Notes under the pieces: generated by a model
The model's database searches: none
What the model was told of the DNA's origin: nothing
The model's input: the letters and a program-made list of their open reading frames with translations, nothing else
Shown here: in pieces, positions 35,938 to 44,544 of the stretch
Layout of the letters: every line of letters begins with the position of its first letter
Position numbering within the stretch: the stretch's first letter is position 1
Translations under genes and position numbers: made by a program
Assembly: GCF_004010325.2 (NCBI RefSeq)
Contig: NZ_SADR02000007.1
Span: 1 to 64,000 of the forward strand
DNA: 64,000 nucleotides
Reading direction: 5' to 3'
From: Mesorhizobium sp. M00.F.Ca.ET.216.01.1.1
GTDB taxonomy: Bacteria; Pseudomonadota; Alphaproteobacteria; Rhizobiales; Rhizobiaceae

Positions 35938-37497
35938 ATGCAATTCAGTGTTTTGAAGGCAAATAGGCGCAATCTGGCGCGTGGCTGCGCCGTCCTCATG
36001 ATCGCAGGTGCTGCAGCGGGATGCAGCTCCCAGGTCGCGCGGTTCAACGGTGTCGACGACGTCTTCACCTCCTCGACCAACAACCAGCGCGCCATCATCG
36101 ACAAGCAGAACATCGACCAGCCCTATCCGGGCGACGCTCCGGTATCGGCAGCTCCGGCATCGGCAGCGCCAGTCAACGGCAGCCATACCCAGTCGGTCAG
36201 CCGTTCCAGCCTGGAGCCGGTTCTGGTCCAGCAATTGCCGCCTGTCAGCCAGCCGGCGCCGGGACTCGCGCCTGCCTCAAATCCTGCACGCGCTGCCTCG
36301 GCCCCGGTCATGGCGCCTGCGCCTTCGCATGTCGACAGGACAACCACCGGCACCGTCGCCCCGGCGACAAAGCCGTTCAAGCAGGCTCAGCCGGATGCGC
36401 CGCGCGCCGCGAGCGCCGCCGGTGCGCCGCATGCAACCGAGATCATCGTCAAGGACGGCGAGACCATTTCCGGCCTGTCGCGGCGCTACGGCGTGCCCGC
36501 CGATGCCATCATGAAGGTCAACGGGCTGAGCGCGACCAAGGGGCTGAAGACCGGCCAGAAGCTCGTGATCCCGGCCTATGCCTACTCGAGCAAGCAACTT
36601 GTGCCGAAAGTTGCCGACGCCAAGCCCTCGAACGACACCAAGCACGATCTGCCGGCCAATGCGCCGGAGAAGGTGGCCGTGCTGCCGCAGCAGCCGAAGC
36701 TCAAGGATGGCAAGTCCGCCGCGCAGGTGGATGCCTCGGCCGCAGCCAACCAGCCGAAGGATGGCAAGCCTGCATCGCAAGTGGCTTCGGCCGCGCCAAA
36801 GGCCGGCGCCGGCGGTACCTACACGGTCCAGCAAGGCGATACGCTTTCGGCCATCGCCAGGAAGACCGGCGTCGGCGTCGTTGCGCTGAAGCAGGCGAAC
36901 GGCATGCAGGACGGCCTGCTCAAGATCGGCCAGACGCTGAAAGTTCCGGCCGGTGGTACCGCAACGGTCGCCAACGCCAAGCCGGCATCGGTCGATCCGG
37001 TGACGACTGCCACCACCCAGCCGGCGGCGAAGACCACGCCGACCGAAACGCTGGCCTCCTACACCCCGCCGAAGAAGGATGCGAAGGTCATCCAGCAGGC
37101 CGAGGACGAGGATGCGGTGGCGCCGAATGCCACCGGCATCGGCAAGATGCGTTGGCCGGTGCGTGGCCGTGTGATCTCCAGTTTCGGTGGCGGCAAGGAT
37201 GGCGTCGACATCGCGGTGCCGGAAGGAACGCCGGTCAAGGCGGCCGAGAACGGCGTCGTCATCTATGCCGGCGACGGGCTCAAGGAATTCGGCAACACGG
37301 TGCTGGTGCGCCACGAAAACGGGCTGGTCACCGTCTATGGCCACGCCAGCTCGATCGAGGTGCAGCGCGGCCAGAAGGTCAAGCGCGGCCAGGAGATCGC
37401 GCTTTCCGGCATGAGCGGCACGACCGACTCGCCGAAACTGCACTTCGAAGTGCGCAAGAACTCGGCCCCCGTCGATCCGTCGGGCTATCTCGAATAG
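35938..37497 (+). CDS. nlpD: NlpD-like lipoprotein with two LysM domains and a LytM (M23) domain
   Basis: 519 residues from the ATG at 35938 (an in-frame ATG lies at 35923). The signal peptide ends in the lipobox IAGAAAGC. After a Pro/Ala-rich linker come LysM 1 (EIIVKDGETISGLSRRYGVP) and LysM 2 (YTVQQGDTLSAIARKTGVGV), then a LytM domain from WPVRGRVISSFGG to the end. The first zinc-ligand motif is altered (KDGVDIAVPEG without the His of HxGxD) and YGHASS lacks the usual HxH pair, while LHFEVR is kept. As in E. coli NlpD and EnvC the enzyme is probably inactive and acts as an amidase activator at division. Confidence 0.9.
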   Translation: MQFSVLKANRRNLARGCAVLMIAGAAAGCSSQVARFNGVDDVFTSSTNNQRAIIDKQNIDQPYPGDAPVSAAPASAAPVNGSHTQSVSRSSLEPVLVQQLPPVSQPAPGLAPASNPARAASAPVMAPAPSHVDRTTTGTVAPATKPFKQAQPDAPRAASAAGAPHATEIIVKDGETISGLSRRYGVPADAIMKVNGLSATKGLKTGQKLVIPAYAYSSKQLVPKVADAKPSNDTKHDLPANAPEKVAVLPQQPKLKDGKSAAQVDASAAANQPKDGKPASQVASAAPKAGAGGTYTVQQGDTLSAIARKTGVGVVALKQANGMQDGLLKIGQTLKVPAGGTATVANAKPASVDPVTTATTQPAAKTTPTETLASYTPPKKDAKVIQQAEDEDAVAPNATGIGKMRWPVRGRVISSFGGGKDGVDIAVPEGTPVKAAENGVVIYAGDGLKEFGNTVLVRHENGLVTVYGHASSIEVQRGQKVKRGQEIALSGMSGTTDSPKLHFEVRKNSAPVDPSGYLE

Positions 37498-37548
37498 AAG
37501 AAAAAAAGCAATTGCGGCCGCCTGACCTCCAGTCCGGCCTGCCGGCTC

Positions 37549-37576
37549 AGCCCGCTCCGCAAGGGGCGGGCTTTTT
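37549..37576 (+). terminator. rho-independent terminator after the nlpD-like gene
   Basis: AGCCCGC and GCGGGCT arms within a GC-rich hairpin followed by TTTTT, 52 bp after the stop. Confidence 0.85.
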
Positions 37577-37672
37577 CAATCTTTTGTCCGGCCCATCTTT
37601 CCGAACTGAAGATCAGCGTAGCAAAAACCGAGTCCCAATTTGCTGTGCTGACCGTCGGTTCGGGGTGATGGT

Positions 37673-38548
37673 CTAATCCTTGAGCGGCTTGCCGAGCCGG
37701 CCGGCAAGATCCTGGGTGAATTGCCAGGCAACACGGCCCGAACGGCTGCCGCGCGTTGTTGCCCATTCGAGCGCCTCGGCGCGCAGCGTCTCGGGGTCGA
37801 TGGCGAGGTCATGATAGCGGACATAGCCGTCGATCATGTCGAGATACTCGTCCTGCGAACATTTGTGGAAACCGAGCCACAGGCCGAAACGGTCGGAGAG
37901 CGAGACCTTTTCCTCGACCGCCTCCGACGGGTTGATCGCCGTCGAACGCTCATTGTCGATCATGTCGCGTGGCAGGAGATGACGCCGGTTCGAGGTGGCA
38001 TAGAAGATGACATTGGCCGGGCGGCCCTCGACGCCGCCTTCAAGCGCTGCCTTCAGCGATTTGTAGGACGTGTCGTCGTGGTCGAATGACAGGTCGTCGC
38101 AAAACAGGATAAAGCGGAAGGGTGCTGCCTTCAGCAAGCCCATCAGCTTCGGCAGCGTGTCGATGTCCTCGCGGTGGATCTCGATGAGCTTGAGTGGCAG
38201 GTTGAGCTTGGTCGAAGCGTTGACCGTGGCATGCACCGCCTTGACCAGCGACGACTTGCCCATGCCGCGCGCGCCCCACAACAGCACATTGTTGGCTGCG
38301 TAGCCGGAGGCAAAGCGCTCGGTGTTGTCGACCAAGATGTCGCGGACGCGGTCGACGCCGCGGATCAGGCCAATGTCGACGCGGTTGACCTTGTGCACCG
38401 GCTCCAGATACCCCGGATCGGCCTGCCAGACGAAGCAATCGGCCCCGGCAAGATCGGTTTCCGGCACCGGCGAAGGGGCAAGGCGGGAGACCGCCTCGAT
38501 CAGGCGGTCGAGCTTCTTGTTGAGGGCATCGAAGGTGCTGTCGGCCAT
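37673..38548 (-). CDS. DUF815 AAA-type ATPase
   Basis: 291 residues. Walker A is LWGARGMGKSSLVKAVHA and Walker B FILFCDDLSFDHDD, followed by the sensor region IFYATSNRRHLLPRDM and an arginine-rich C-terminus. These match DUF815, predicted ATPases related to the DnaA/RuvB-like AAA+ class, of unknown cellular role. The start at 38548 opens with MADSTFDALNKKLDRLIEAV, a short coiled coil. It stands alone on the minus strand between two plus-strand operons. Confidence 0.88.
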   Translation of the reverse strand: MADSTFDALNKKLDRLIEAVSRLAPSPVPETDLAGADCFVWQADPGYLEPVHKVNRVDIGLIRGVDRVRDILVDNTERFASGYAANNVLLWGARGMGKSSLVKAVHATVNASTKLNLPLKLIEIHREDIDTLPKLMGLLKAAPFRFILFCDDLSFDHDDTSYKSLKAALEGGVEGRPANVIFYATSNRRHLLPRDMIDNERSTAINPSEAVEEKVSLSDRFGLWLGFHKCSQDEYLDMIDGYVRYHDLAIDPETLRAEALEWATTRGSRSGRVAWQFTQDLAGRLGKPLKD

Positions 38549-38611
38549 ATCTTGTCTTTTTGTTTTGCATTCGGGAGCGCGTCAAGCGGGTGTCTACTCG
38601 ATTCCGGCGAG

Positions 38612-38690
38612 ATAAAAACCGGTTCCAACCTTTTGTTTGCGCATGGTCTTTTCCAAAAACCGCGTTCCGCTTTTGGGTTAAAGCTCTAAC
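38612..38690. repeat. mosaic intergenic repeat upstream of yajC
   Basis: The core TGGTCTTTTCCAAAAACCGC followed by GTTCC and CTTTTGGG is shared, with changes, by 57195-57245 (GATCTTTTCCAAAAACAGTT...). This is the usual arrangement of a dispersed Mesorhizobium-type palindrome (GATCTTTTCC-x-AAAAC...). Confidence 0.55.
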
Positions 38691-38821
38691 ATGGTCGATC
38701 CAGCCGGAAAAGCGGCTGAAATGCCGGGCACGCAGTTGCATTGGCAACTTTACCGACTATATTCCCGCCAAATTTCACGGGGCCGTTTTATGGCCATTTT
38801 TCAACATTCAGGAGTGTCTTG

Positions 38822-39160
38822 ATGTTCGTTACACCGGCATACGCCCAAGGCATCGGCGCTTCGCCCGATATGTTCATCAGCATTTTGCCGTTTGTCCTGA
38901 TTTTCGTGATCATGTATTTTCTGATCATCCGGCCGCAACGCGCACAGCTGAAGAAGCGCGGCGAGATGCTGGCGGCAGTTCGCCGCGGCGATACGGTCGT
39001 TACCGGCGGCGGCTTCGTCGGCAAGGTGACCAAGGTGATCGACGACAACGAGCTCGAGGTCGATCTTGGCGGCGGCACCAAGGTGACGGCGCTGCGCTCG
39101 ACGATCGCTGACGTGCGCGTCAAGGGCGAGCCGGTGGCGAACCAGAACGCCAAGAAATAA
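38822..39160 (+). CDS. yajC: preprotein translocase subunit YajC
   Basis: 112 residues from the ATG at 38822; the longer frame to 38741 runs through intergenic sequence. One membrane helix (ISILPFVLIFVIMYFLII) is followed by the signature RPQRAQLKKRGEMLAAVRRGDTVVTGGG. It binds the SecDF complex and the RND pump AcrB in E. coli. Fifty-one bases separate it from secDF. Confidence 0.95.
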   Translation: MFVTPAYAQGIGASPDMFISILPFVLIFVIMYFLIIRPQRAQLKKRGEMLAAVRRGDTVVTGGGFVGKVTKVIDDNELEVDLGGGTKVTALRSTIADVRVKGEPVANQNAKK

Positions 39161-39211
39161 TTGAGTTGAAGGCGGAACGCAGCCGCTTGTACGCCTGAAC
39201 GGACACACACA

Positions 39212-41764
39212 ATGCTTTATTTTTCGCGCTTCAAGATGATCCTGATCTGGCTGGCTGTGGCCGCCACCGTGATCCTCGCTGCGCCCAATCTTTTCCCTGC
39301 CAGCACGCTCGCCAAGCTTCCCGACTGGGTGCCGAAGCGGCAGATGACGCTCGGCCTCGATCTGCAGGGCGGCTCGCACATCCTGCTCAGGATGGATCCG
39401 AACGATCTGATCAAGGACCGGCTGGAGACGACGCGGGACGAGATCAGGACTCTGCTGCGCGACGCCAAGATCGGCTACACCGGCCTTAGCGGCTCGGGCC
39501 GGACCGTGCAGGTCCGCATCACCGATGCCAATCAGGTCGATGCCGCCAAGAAAGCATTGAAGACATTGACCGATCCGGTTGCTGCCGGCCTGTTCAGCGG
39601 CGGCTCCATCCAGGAGATGACGCTGGATGATTCCCAGCCCGGTCTGCTCAAATTCACCGTCACCGATGCCGGCATCAAATATCGCACGTCGGCAGCACTG
39701 ACGCAGTCGATCGAGGTGGTCAGCCGCCGCGTCAACGAGCTCGGCACGACCGAGCCGATCGTGCAACGGCAAGGCGACGACCGCATCCTGGTCCAGGTGC
39801 CGGGTCTGCAGGATCCGCAACGATTGAAGGATATCCTCGGTCAGACCGCCAAGCTGACCTTCCAGATGGTCGACCAGTCGATGCCGGTTCAGGATGCGCT
39901 CAACGGCCGTCCGCCGGCGGGGTCCTCGGTGCTTTACTCGCAGGACGATCCGCCGGTTCCGTATCTGATCGAGAACCGCGTCATCGTCTCGGGTGAGAAC
40001 CTCGTCGATGCACAGGCGACATATAATTCGCAGACCAACGAGCCGGTGGTTTCGTTCCGCTTCGATTCAAAGGGAGCGTCGCGCTTCGGTCAGGCGACCT
40101 CGCAGAATGTCGGCAAGCTGTTTGCCATCGTCCTCGACAACCAAGTGATTTCGGCGCCGCAGATCCGCGAGCCGATCATGGGCGGCACCGGCCAGATCTC
40201 CGGCAATTTCACCGCCGAGAGCGCCAACGACCTCGCCGTGCTGCTGCGCGCCGGTGCGCTGCCGGCAACGCTGACGGTGATCGAAGAGCGCACTGTCGGC
40301 CCGGGCCTCGGCCAGGATTCCATCCATGCCGGCAAGGTCGCCGGCGTGATCGGCTCCATCCTCGTCGTCGCCTTCATGTTCGTCGCCTACGGCTTCCTCG
40401 GCTTCCTCGCCAACATCGCGCTGGCGGTGCACGTGGCGATGATCGTCGGGCTGTTGTCGGTGCTCGGCGCCACCCTGACCTTGCCGGGCATCGCCGGTAT
40501 CGTGCTGACCATTGGCATGGCGGTCGATTCGAACGTTCTCATCTACGAGCGCATCCGCGAGGAGCGACGAAACGGCCGTTCGGTGATCCAGGCGATCGAC
40601 ACCGGCTTTTCGAAAGCGCTGGCGACTATCGTCGATTCCAATGTCACCTCGCTGATCGCGACCGTGGTGCTGTTTTGGCTCGGCACCGGGCCAGTGAAGG
40701 GTTTTGCCATCACCTACGCCATCGGCATCCTGACCACCGTCTTCACCGCCTTCACCTTCACCCGTCTGCTGGTGTCGATCTGGCTGCGCCGCGCTCGGCC
40801 GAAGGAACTGCCGCGGGCGCCGGTGACTTTCATCCCGCCCGGTACGAAAATCCCATTCATGGGCATCCGCCGCTGGACATTCGCGCTGTCGAGCGTGCTT
40901 TCGATCCTGTCGCTCGTGCTGTTCATGACCGTCGACATTAACTACGGCATCGACTTCAAGGGCGGCTCGCTGATCGAAGTGCAGTCAAAGACTGGCACGG
41001 CCGATCTTGCCGACATCCGCGGACGGCTGTCGGAACTCAACATCGGCGAGATACAGGTGCAGCAGTTCGGTGATCCAAATGATGTGCTGATCCGCGTTGG
41101 CACCCAGGAGGGCGGCGAGAACGCCGAACAGACCGTCATCGACAAGGTGCGTGGCGAGTTGCAGGACCAGTACGACTTCCGCCGCGTCGAAGTTGTGGGA
41201 CCAACGGTTTCAGGTGAGCTCGCCAAGCAAGGCACCATCGCCATGCTTGTCGCGCTGTTTGGTATCCTGGTTTATGTGTGGTTCCGCTTCGAATGGCAGT
41301 TCGCGGTCGGCGCCATCATTGCGACTGTGCACGACGTGGTCATGACGATCGGCTTCTTCGTCATCAGCGGGCTCGAATTCAACCAGTCGTCGCTGGCAGC
41401 GATCCTCACCATCATCGGCTATTCGCTGAACGACACGATCGTCGTCTATGACCGTGTCCGCGAGGATCTGCGAAAATACAAACGGATGCCGCTACCGCAA
41501 CTGTTGAACAACGCCATCAACGAGACGCTGTCGAGAACGACGCTGACCTCGGTGACGACGATCCTGGCGCTGTTGGCACTGGTGCTATTCGGCGGTGAAG
41601 TGATCCGTTCGTTCACGATGGCAATGCTGTTCGGCGTTGTCTTCGGAACCTATTCATCGATCTTCATTGCCGCACCGCTGCTCATCCTGTTCAAGCTGCG
41701 GCCGGAAGCCGCCACGTCCGATGAGGAAAAACCGGTCGGCGGTGGCAAGGCCGTGGCGACCTGA
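39212..41764 (+). CDS. secDF: fused protein translocase subunits SecD-SecF
   Basis: 850 residues. The SecD half has MTLGLDLQGGSHILLRMD, a large periplasmic region, and the transmembrane signature GMAVDSNVLIYERIREERR. The SecF half starts at about 535, with FMTVDINYGIDFKGGSLIEV and NDTIVVYDRVREDLRKYKR. Twelve membrane helices in total, with the proton-relay Asp residues kept. It uses the proton gradient to pull proteins across during Sec export. The fused form is common in rhizobia and Gram-positive bacteria. Confidence 0.97.
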   Translation: MLYFSRFKMILIWLAVAATVILAAPNLFPASTLAKLPDWVPKRQMTLGLDLQGGSHILLRMDPNDLIKDRLETTRDEIRTLLRDAKIGYTGLSGSGRTVQVRITDANQVDAAKKALKTLTDPVAAGLFSGGSIQEMTLDDSQPGLLKFTVTDAGIKYRTSAALTQSIEVVSRRVNELGTTEPIVQRQGDDRILVQVPGLQDPQRLKDILGQTAKLTFQMVDQSMPVQDALNGRPPAGSSVLYSQDDPPVPYLIENRVIVSGENLVDAQATYNSQTNEPVVSFRFDSKGASRFGQATSQNVGKLFAIVLDNQVISAPQIREPIMGGTGQISGNFTAESANDLAVLLRAGALPATLTVIEERTVGPGLGQDSIHAGKVAGVIGSILVVAFMFVAYGFLGFLANIALAVHVAMIVGLLSVLGATLTLPGIAGIVLTIGMAVDSNVLIYERIREERRNGRSVIQAIDTGFSKALATIVDSNVTSLIATVVLFWLGTGPVKGFAITYAIGILTTVFTAFTFTRLLVSIWLRRARPKELPRAPVTFIPPGTKIPFMGIRRWTFALSSVLSILSLVLFMTVDINYGIDFKGGSLIEVQSKTGTADLADIRGRLSELNIGEIQVQQFGDPNDVLIRVGTQEGGENAEQTVIDKVRGELQDQYDFRRVEVVGPTVSGELAKQGTIAMLVALFGILVYVWFRFEWQFAVGAIIATVHDVVMTIGFFVISGLEFNQSSLAAILTIIGYSLNDTIVVYDRVREDLRKYKRMPLPQLLNNAINETLSRTTLTSVTTILALLALVLFGGEVIRSFTMAMLFGVVFGTYSSIFIAAPLLILFKLRPEAATSDEEKPVGGGKAVAT

Positions 41765-41774
41765 CGCGTCAGCC

Positions 41775-42164
41775 GTGGCAAAAGGCATCGTCATACGCGA
41801 GGCGCATTTCCCCGGCCGTGTACCGATCGAGGCTTACGGCAATGGCGGGTTCCGCTTTGCCGACATGTCGCATCGCGGCTCGCTGCTCTGCCTGCCGTCC
41901 GGCATCTTTGGCTGGGAACCGGCTGATCCGCTGACGCTGACGGCAGCGGATTTCGGCAAGCTGCTGGCCGAGGCCGAGCAGGTCGAAATCCTGCTGGTCG
42001 GCGCCGGCAAGGATCTCAGGCCGTTGCCGGCGGCGCTGCGCGCTGCGCTGAAAGCGGCGGGCATTTCGGCGGATCCGATGTCGACCGGTGCGGCAGTGCG
42101 GACCTACAACGTTCTTCTTGCGGAAGACCGTGCGGTGGCTGCTGCGCTGATCGCCGTAGACTGA
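41775..42164 (+). CDS. Mth938-like (DUF498) protein, homologue of complex I assembly factor NDUFAF3
   Basis: 129 residues from a GTG at 41775, ten bases after the secDF stop. IVIREAHFPGRVPIEAYGNGGFRFADMSHRGSLLCLPSGI and the later VEILLVGAGKDLRPLP with ALLxAGI-type helix are the pattern of DUF498/Mth938 proteins. In mitochondria the homologue NDUFAF3 (C3ORF60) assists complex I assembly. Close linkage to secDF/yajC is known for alphaproteobacterial relatives and suggests a role in membrane complex assembly here too. It is followed 2 bp later by the next gene, also with a GTG start. Confidence 0.82.
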   Translation: MAKGIVIREAHFPGRVPIEAYGNGGFRFADMSHRGSLLCLPSGIFGWEPADPLTLTAADFGKLLAEAEQVEILLVGAGKDLRPLPAALRAALKAAGISADPMSTGAAVRTYNVLLAEDRAVAAALIAVD

Positions 42165-42166
42165 TC

Positions 42167-43075
42167 GTGGCCGATGACGCCAAAATCGTCATGGAAACGG
42201 TGCGTGCCGCTGACCACGACCGCTATCTCACAGTACTCTATGCGCCTGAGGACAAGCGCGGCGCGTTGTTTTCGCTCTACGCCTTCAATGCAGAGATATC
42301 AGGCATCCGCGACCGCATCCATGAGGCGTTGCCGGGAGAAGTGCGGCTGCAGTGGTGGCGCGACGTCATTGCCGCGGAGGATGGGGCCGCGGAGGATGGG
42401 GCCGCGGAGGAGGGGGCCGCGGAGGGGGGGGCCGGAGGGGATGGAGCTAGTGTCGGCCATCCGGTTGCGGACGCGCTGAGAACGACGATTTCCGTCCACC
42501 GCCTGCCGAAAATTGCGTTCGAGAACATGCTCGAAGCGCGCATTTTCGATCTTTACGACGATCCGATGCCGTCGCGCACCGATCTGGAAGGCTATTGCGG
42601 CGAGACGGCAGGGGCGCTGATCCAGCTTGCGGCGATGGCTCTTGATCCTGTCGAGGCGCCGCGTTTTGCCGAACTTGCCGGCAGGGCAGGCTGCGCGCAG
42701 GCGATGACCGGCCTGCTGCTCCTGCTGCCGCTGCACCGCAAGCGCGGGCAATGCTTCATCCCGGCCGACATCCTGGCGGCGGCAGGGTCGTCGCCGCAAG
42801 AATTCATTACAGGCGATGGCGGGCCCGGCGCCAAACATGCTGTGGCCGCGATGATCGCGCTGGCGCGGGAACATCTGGCTGCTTTCGAGCAGGGCGCACC
42901 CTCGCTACCGGTTTCGCTACGCCCCGCATTCCTGCCGCTGGCCCTGTCGCGCGCCTATCTCAGCAAGATGGTGGGCTCTCGTCATTCACCGCTCCATGGC
43001 GCGGCGCGGCTCTCGGCCTTGCGCCGGCATTGGCTGTTATTCCGTCGCGCGACGCGAGGCTGGCCGCCCCTTTGA
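42167..43075 (+). CDS. phytoene/squalene synthase-fold protein, NDUFAF6-like
   Basis: 302 residues from a GTG at 42167. The all-helical prenyl synthase fold is visible (VRAADHDRYLTVLYAPEDKR, LFSLYAFNAEISGIRDRI, VRLQWWRDVIAA, CGETAGALIQLAAMALDP). The first Asp-rich motif of real squalene/phytoene synthases is replaced by AEISGIRD, so catalysis is doubtful. This is the situation in human NDUFAF6, a complex I assembly factor. After WWRDVIAAE there is an insertion of 15-bp tandem repeats encoding (A-A-E-D-G). The pairing with the NDUFAF3-like gene supports an assembly role rather than isoprenoid synthesis. Confidence 0.75.
   Translation: MADDAKIVMETVRAADHDRYLTVLYAPEDKRGALFSLYAFNAEISGIRDRIHEALPGEVRLQWWRDVIAAEDGAAEDGAAEEGAAEGGAGGDGASVGHPVADALRTTISVHRLPKIAFENMLEARIFDLYDDPMPSRTDLEGYCGETAGALIQLAAMALDPVEAPRFAELAGRAGCAQAMTGLLLLLPLHRKRGQCFIPADILAAAGSSPQEFITGDGGPGAKHAVAAMIALAREHLAAFEQGAPSLPVSLRPAFLPLALSRAYLSKMVGSRHSPLHGAARLSALRRHWLLFRRATRGWPPL
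42371..42445 (+). repeat. 15-bp in-frame tandem repeat inside the synthase-fold gene
   Basis: GCCGCGGAGGATGGG twice, then two variants (…GAGGGG and …GGGGGG) and a degenerate fifth unit. Each unit encodes Ala-Ala-Glu-Asp/Glu/Gly-Gly, so length change keeps the frame. Confidence 0.85.
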
Positions 43076-43087
43076 CGTAAACGTCAA
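43072..43087. promoter_or_regulatory. perfect palindrome TTGACGTAAACGTCAA, candidate operator
   Basis: The 16-bp palindrome overlaps the stop codon of the upstream gene and lies 74 bp ahead of the next start. It resembles operators of MerR-type LiuR regulators (ACGTaaACGT core) of fatty and branched-chain acid metabolism in proteobacteria. The downstream pair includes a membrane fatty acid hydroxylase. The assignment to LiuR is inference. Confidence 0.5.
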
Positions 43088-43160
43088 CCGTGCTAGGAGT
43101 CTTTTCGGGCCAAGAAAATGCCGCCGAAGACGCGGCCGGTCCGGAGGAGATGCCTATCCC

Positions 43161-43589
43161 ATGAGCCTGCCTGTGCTGGTCGCAATCGTCGTCTTCGGCG
43201 TTGCGCTGTCGGTCCTTGCCGTGCACCTTACCGGCGGCACCAAGACAGCGACGCTCGCCGGTGCCGACCAGGCACGGAACCGCTTCGCCGAGGATTTTCC
43301 CGACGAAATGGCGACGGGGGTTCGCCTAACGGCGGACGCCAGGACGGCGTTTCTCGATCTCGGGCGAGGGCGCAGCGGGATCGTCCACAGCGTCGGCGAC
43401 TGCTTTTTGACGCGCATCGTCACACCGCGCGACGTTGCGGCTTTAAGTGTCGACGGTGCCGGCGCGATATCGCTCCGGCTTGCCGATTTCACCTGGAAGG
43501 GCGGGCGCTTCACCTTCGCCGACAAAGCCGACGGCGAGGCTGTCGTGGCCGCGCTTGGACGGCGAAACCAGATCAAGGAGGCTGCGTGA
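43161..43589 (+). CDS. small membrane-anchored hypothetical protein
   Basis: 142 residues from the ATG at 43161 (GGAGGAGA a little upstream). An N-terminal membrane anchor (LPVLVAIVVFGVALSVLAVHLTGG) is followed by a compact beta-rich domain: FLDLGRGRSGIVHSVGDCFLTRIVTPRDVAAL and ISLRLADFTWKGGRFTFADK. It looks like a cytoplasmic or periplasmic PH-like or YdgA-like fold, but no family is recognised. The stop overlaps the ATG of the hydroxylase gene (TGATG), which implies joint function. Confidence 0.7.
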   Translation: MSLPVLVAIVVFGVALSVLAVHLTGGTKTATLAGADQARNRFAEDFPDEMATGVRLTADARTAFLDLGRGRSGIVHSVGDCFLTRIVTPRDVAALSVDGAGAISLRLADFTWKGGRFTFADKADGEAVVAALGRRNQIKEAA

Positions 43590-44536
43590 TGGACGACTAC
43601 AATTTTCCGCAGGTCACCCAGCTTGCCATCCCGTTCTTCGTCGCCGCGATCCTGATCGAGCTGTGGCTGGTGCGCACAGGTCGCGCCAAGGGATCGTTCG
43701 AGACCCGCGATACGTTGACCAGCCTGATGATGGGCACCGGCAATGTCGTCGCCGGGCTGCTTGGCGTCGTGTCTTACTGGGCACTGCTGTGGCTCTGGCA
43801 GTTCCGCGTCTTCAATCTCGGCCTGTCGATCTGGGTGTTAGTGGCGGCCTTCCTGCTCGATGATCTGCGCTATTACGTCTATCACCGCATCGCACACCGC
43901 GTGCGCTGGGTGTGGGCCGAGCACGTCAACCATCATTCCAGCCAGCACTACAATCTGTCGACGGCGCTGCGGCAGAGCTGGACGGGCCTATTCACCTTCA
44001 TGTTCGTGCTGCAGGCGCCGCTGGTGCTGCTCGGCTTCCATCCGGCGGTGATTGCCTTCACCTTCGGTTTCAACCTGGTCTGGCAGTTCTGGATCCATAC
44101 CGAGACGATCGGCAAGATGTGGGGCTGGTTCGAATTCATCTTCAACACGCCGTCGCATCACCGTGTCCACCATGCCACCAATCCGCGCTACCTCGACGCC
44201 AACTATGCCGGCACACTGATCATCTGGGACCGCATGTTCGGCACCTTCGTCGAAGAACTGGAGGAAGACCGGCCGCGCTACGGCATCGTTAGGAATCTCG
44301 GCACTTTCAATCCGCTGAAAGTGGCGTTCCACGAGTGGATCGGCATGTTCGGGGATGCGTTTGCGCCCGGCCTGACGCTGCGCGATCGTCTCAACTATCT
44401 GATCAAGCCGCCGGGCTGGAGCCATGACGGCTCGCGCGAAACCTCCGAGAGCCTGAAGACCGCCTATGTCAGAAGGAATCCGGGCGAAGCCGGCAAGCCG
44501 GGACTGCCGGTGGCCGGGGCCGAGCCGGCAGAATAG
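43589..44536 (+). CDS. sterol desaturase / fatty acid hydroxylase family membrane protein
   Basis: 315 residues with four to five hydrophobic segments and the histidine clusters of the di-iron fatty acid hydroxylase superfamily (PF04116): HRIAH at about 100, HVNHHSSQHYN at about 116 and HHRVHH at about 195. Such proteins hydroxylate or desaturate lipid substrates, for example sterols, carotenoids or ornithine lipids. The Mesorhizobium-type relatives are annotated only as sterol desaturases. Substrate unknown. Translationally coupled to the preceding small membrane protein. Confidence 0.88.
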   Translation: MDDYNFPQVTQLAIPFFVAAILIELWLVRTGRAKGSFETRDTLTSLMMGTGNVVAGLLGVVSYWALLWLWQFRVFNLGLSIWVLVAAFLLDDLRYYVYHRIAHRVRWVWAEHVNHHSSQHYNLSTALRQSWTGLFTFMFVLQAPLVLLGFHPAVIAFTFGFNLVWQFWIHTETIGKMWGWFEFIFNTPSHHRVHHATNPRYLDANYAGTLIIWDRMFGTFVEELEEDRPRYGIVRNLGTFNPLKVAFHEWIGMFGDAFAPGLTLRDRLNYLIKPPGWSHDGSRETSESLKTAYVRRNPGEAGKPGLPVAGAEPAE

Positions 44537-44544
44537 CTACTCCA

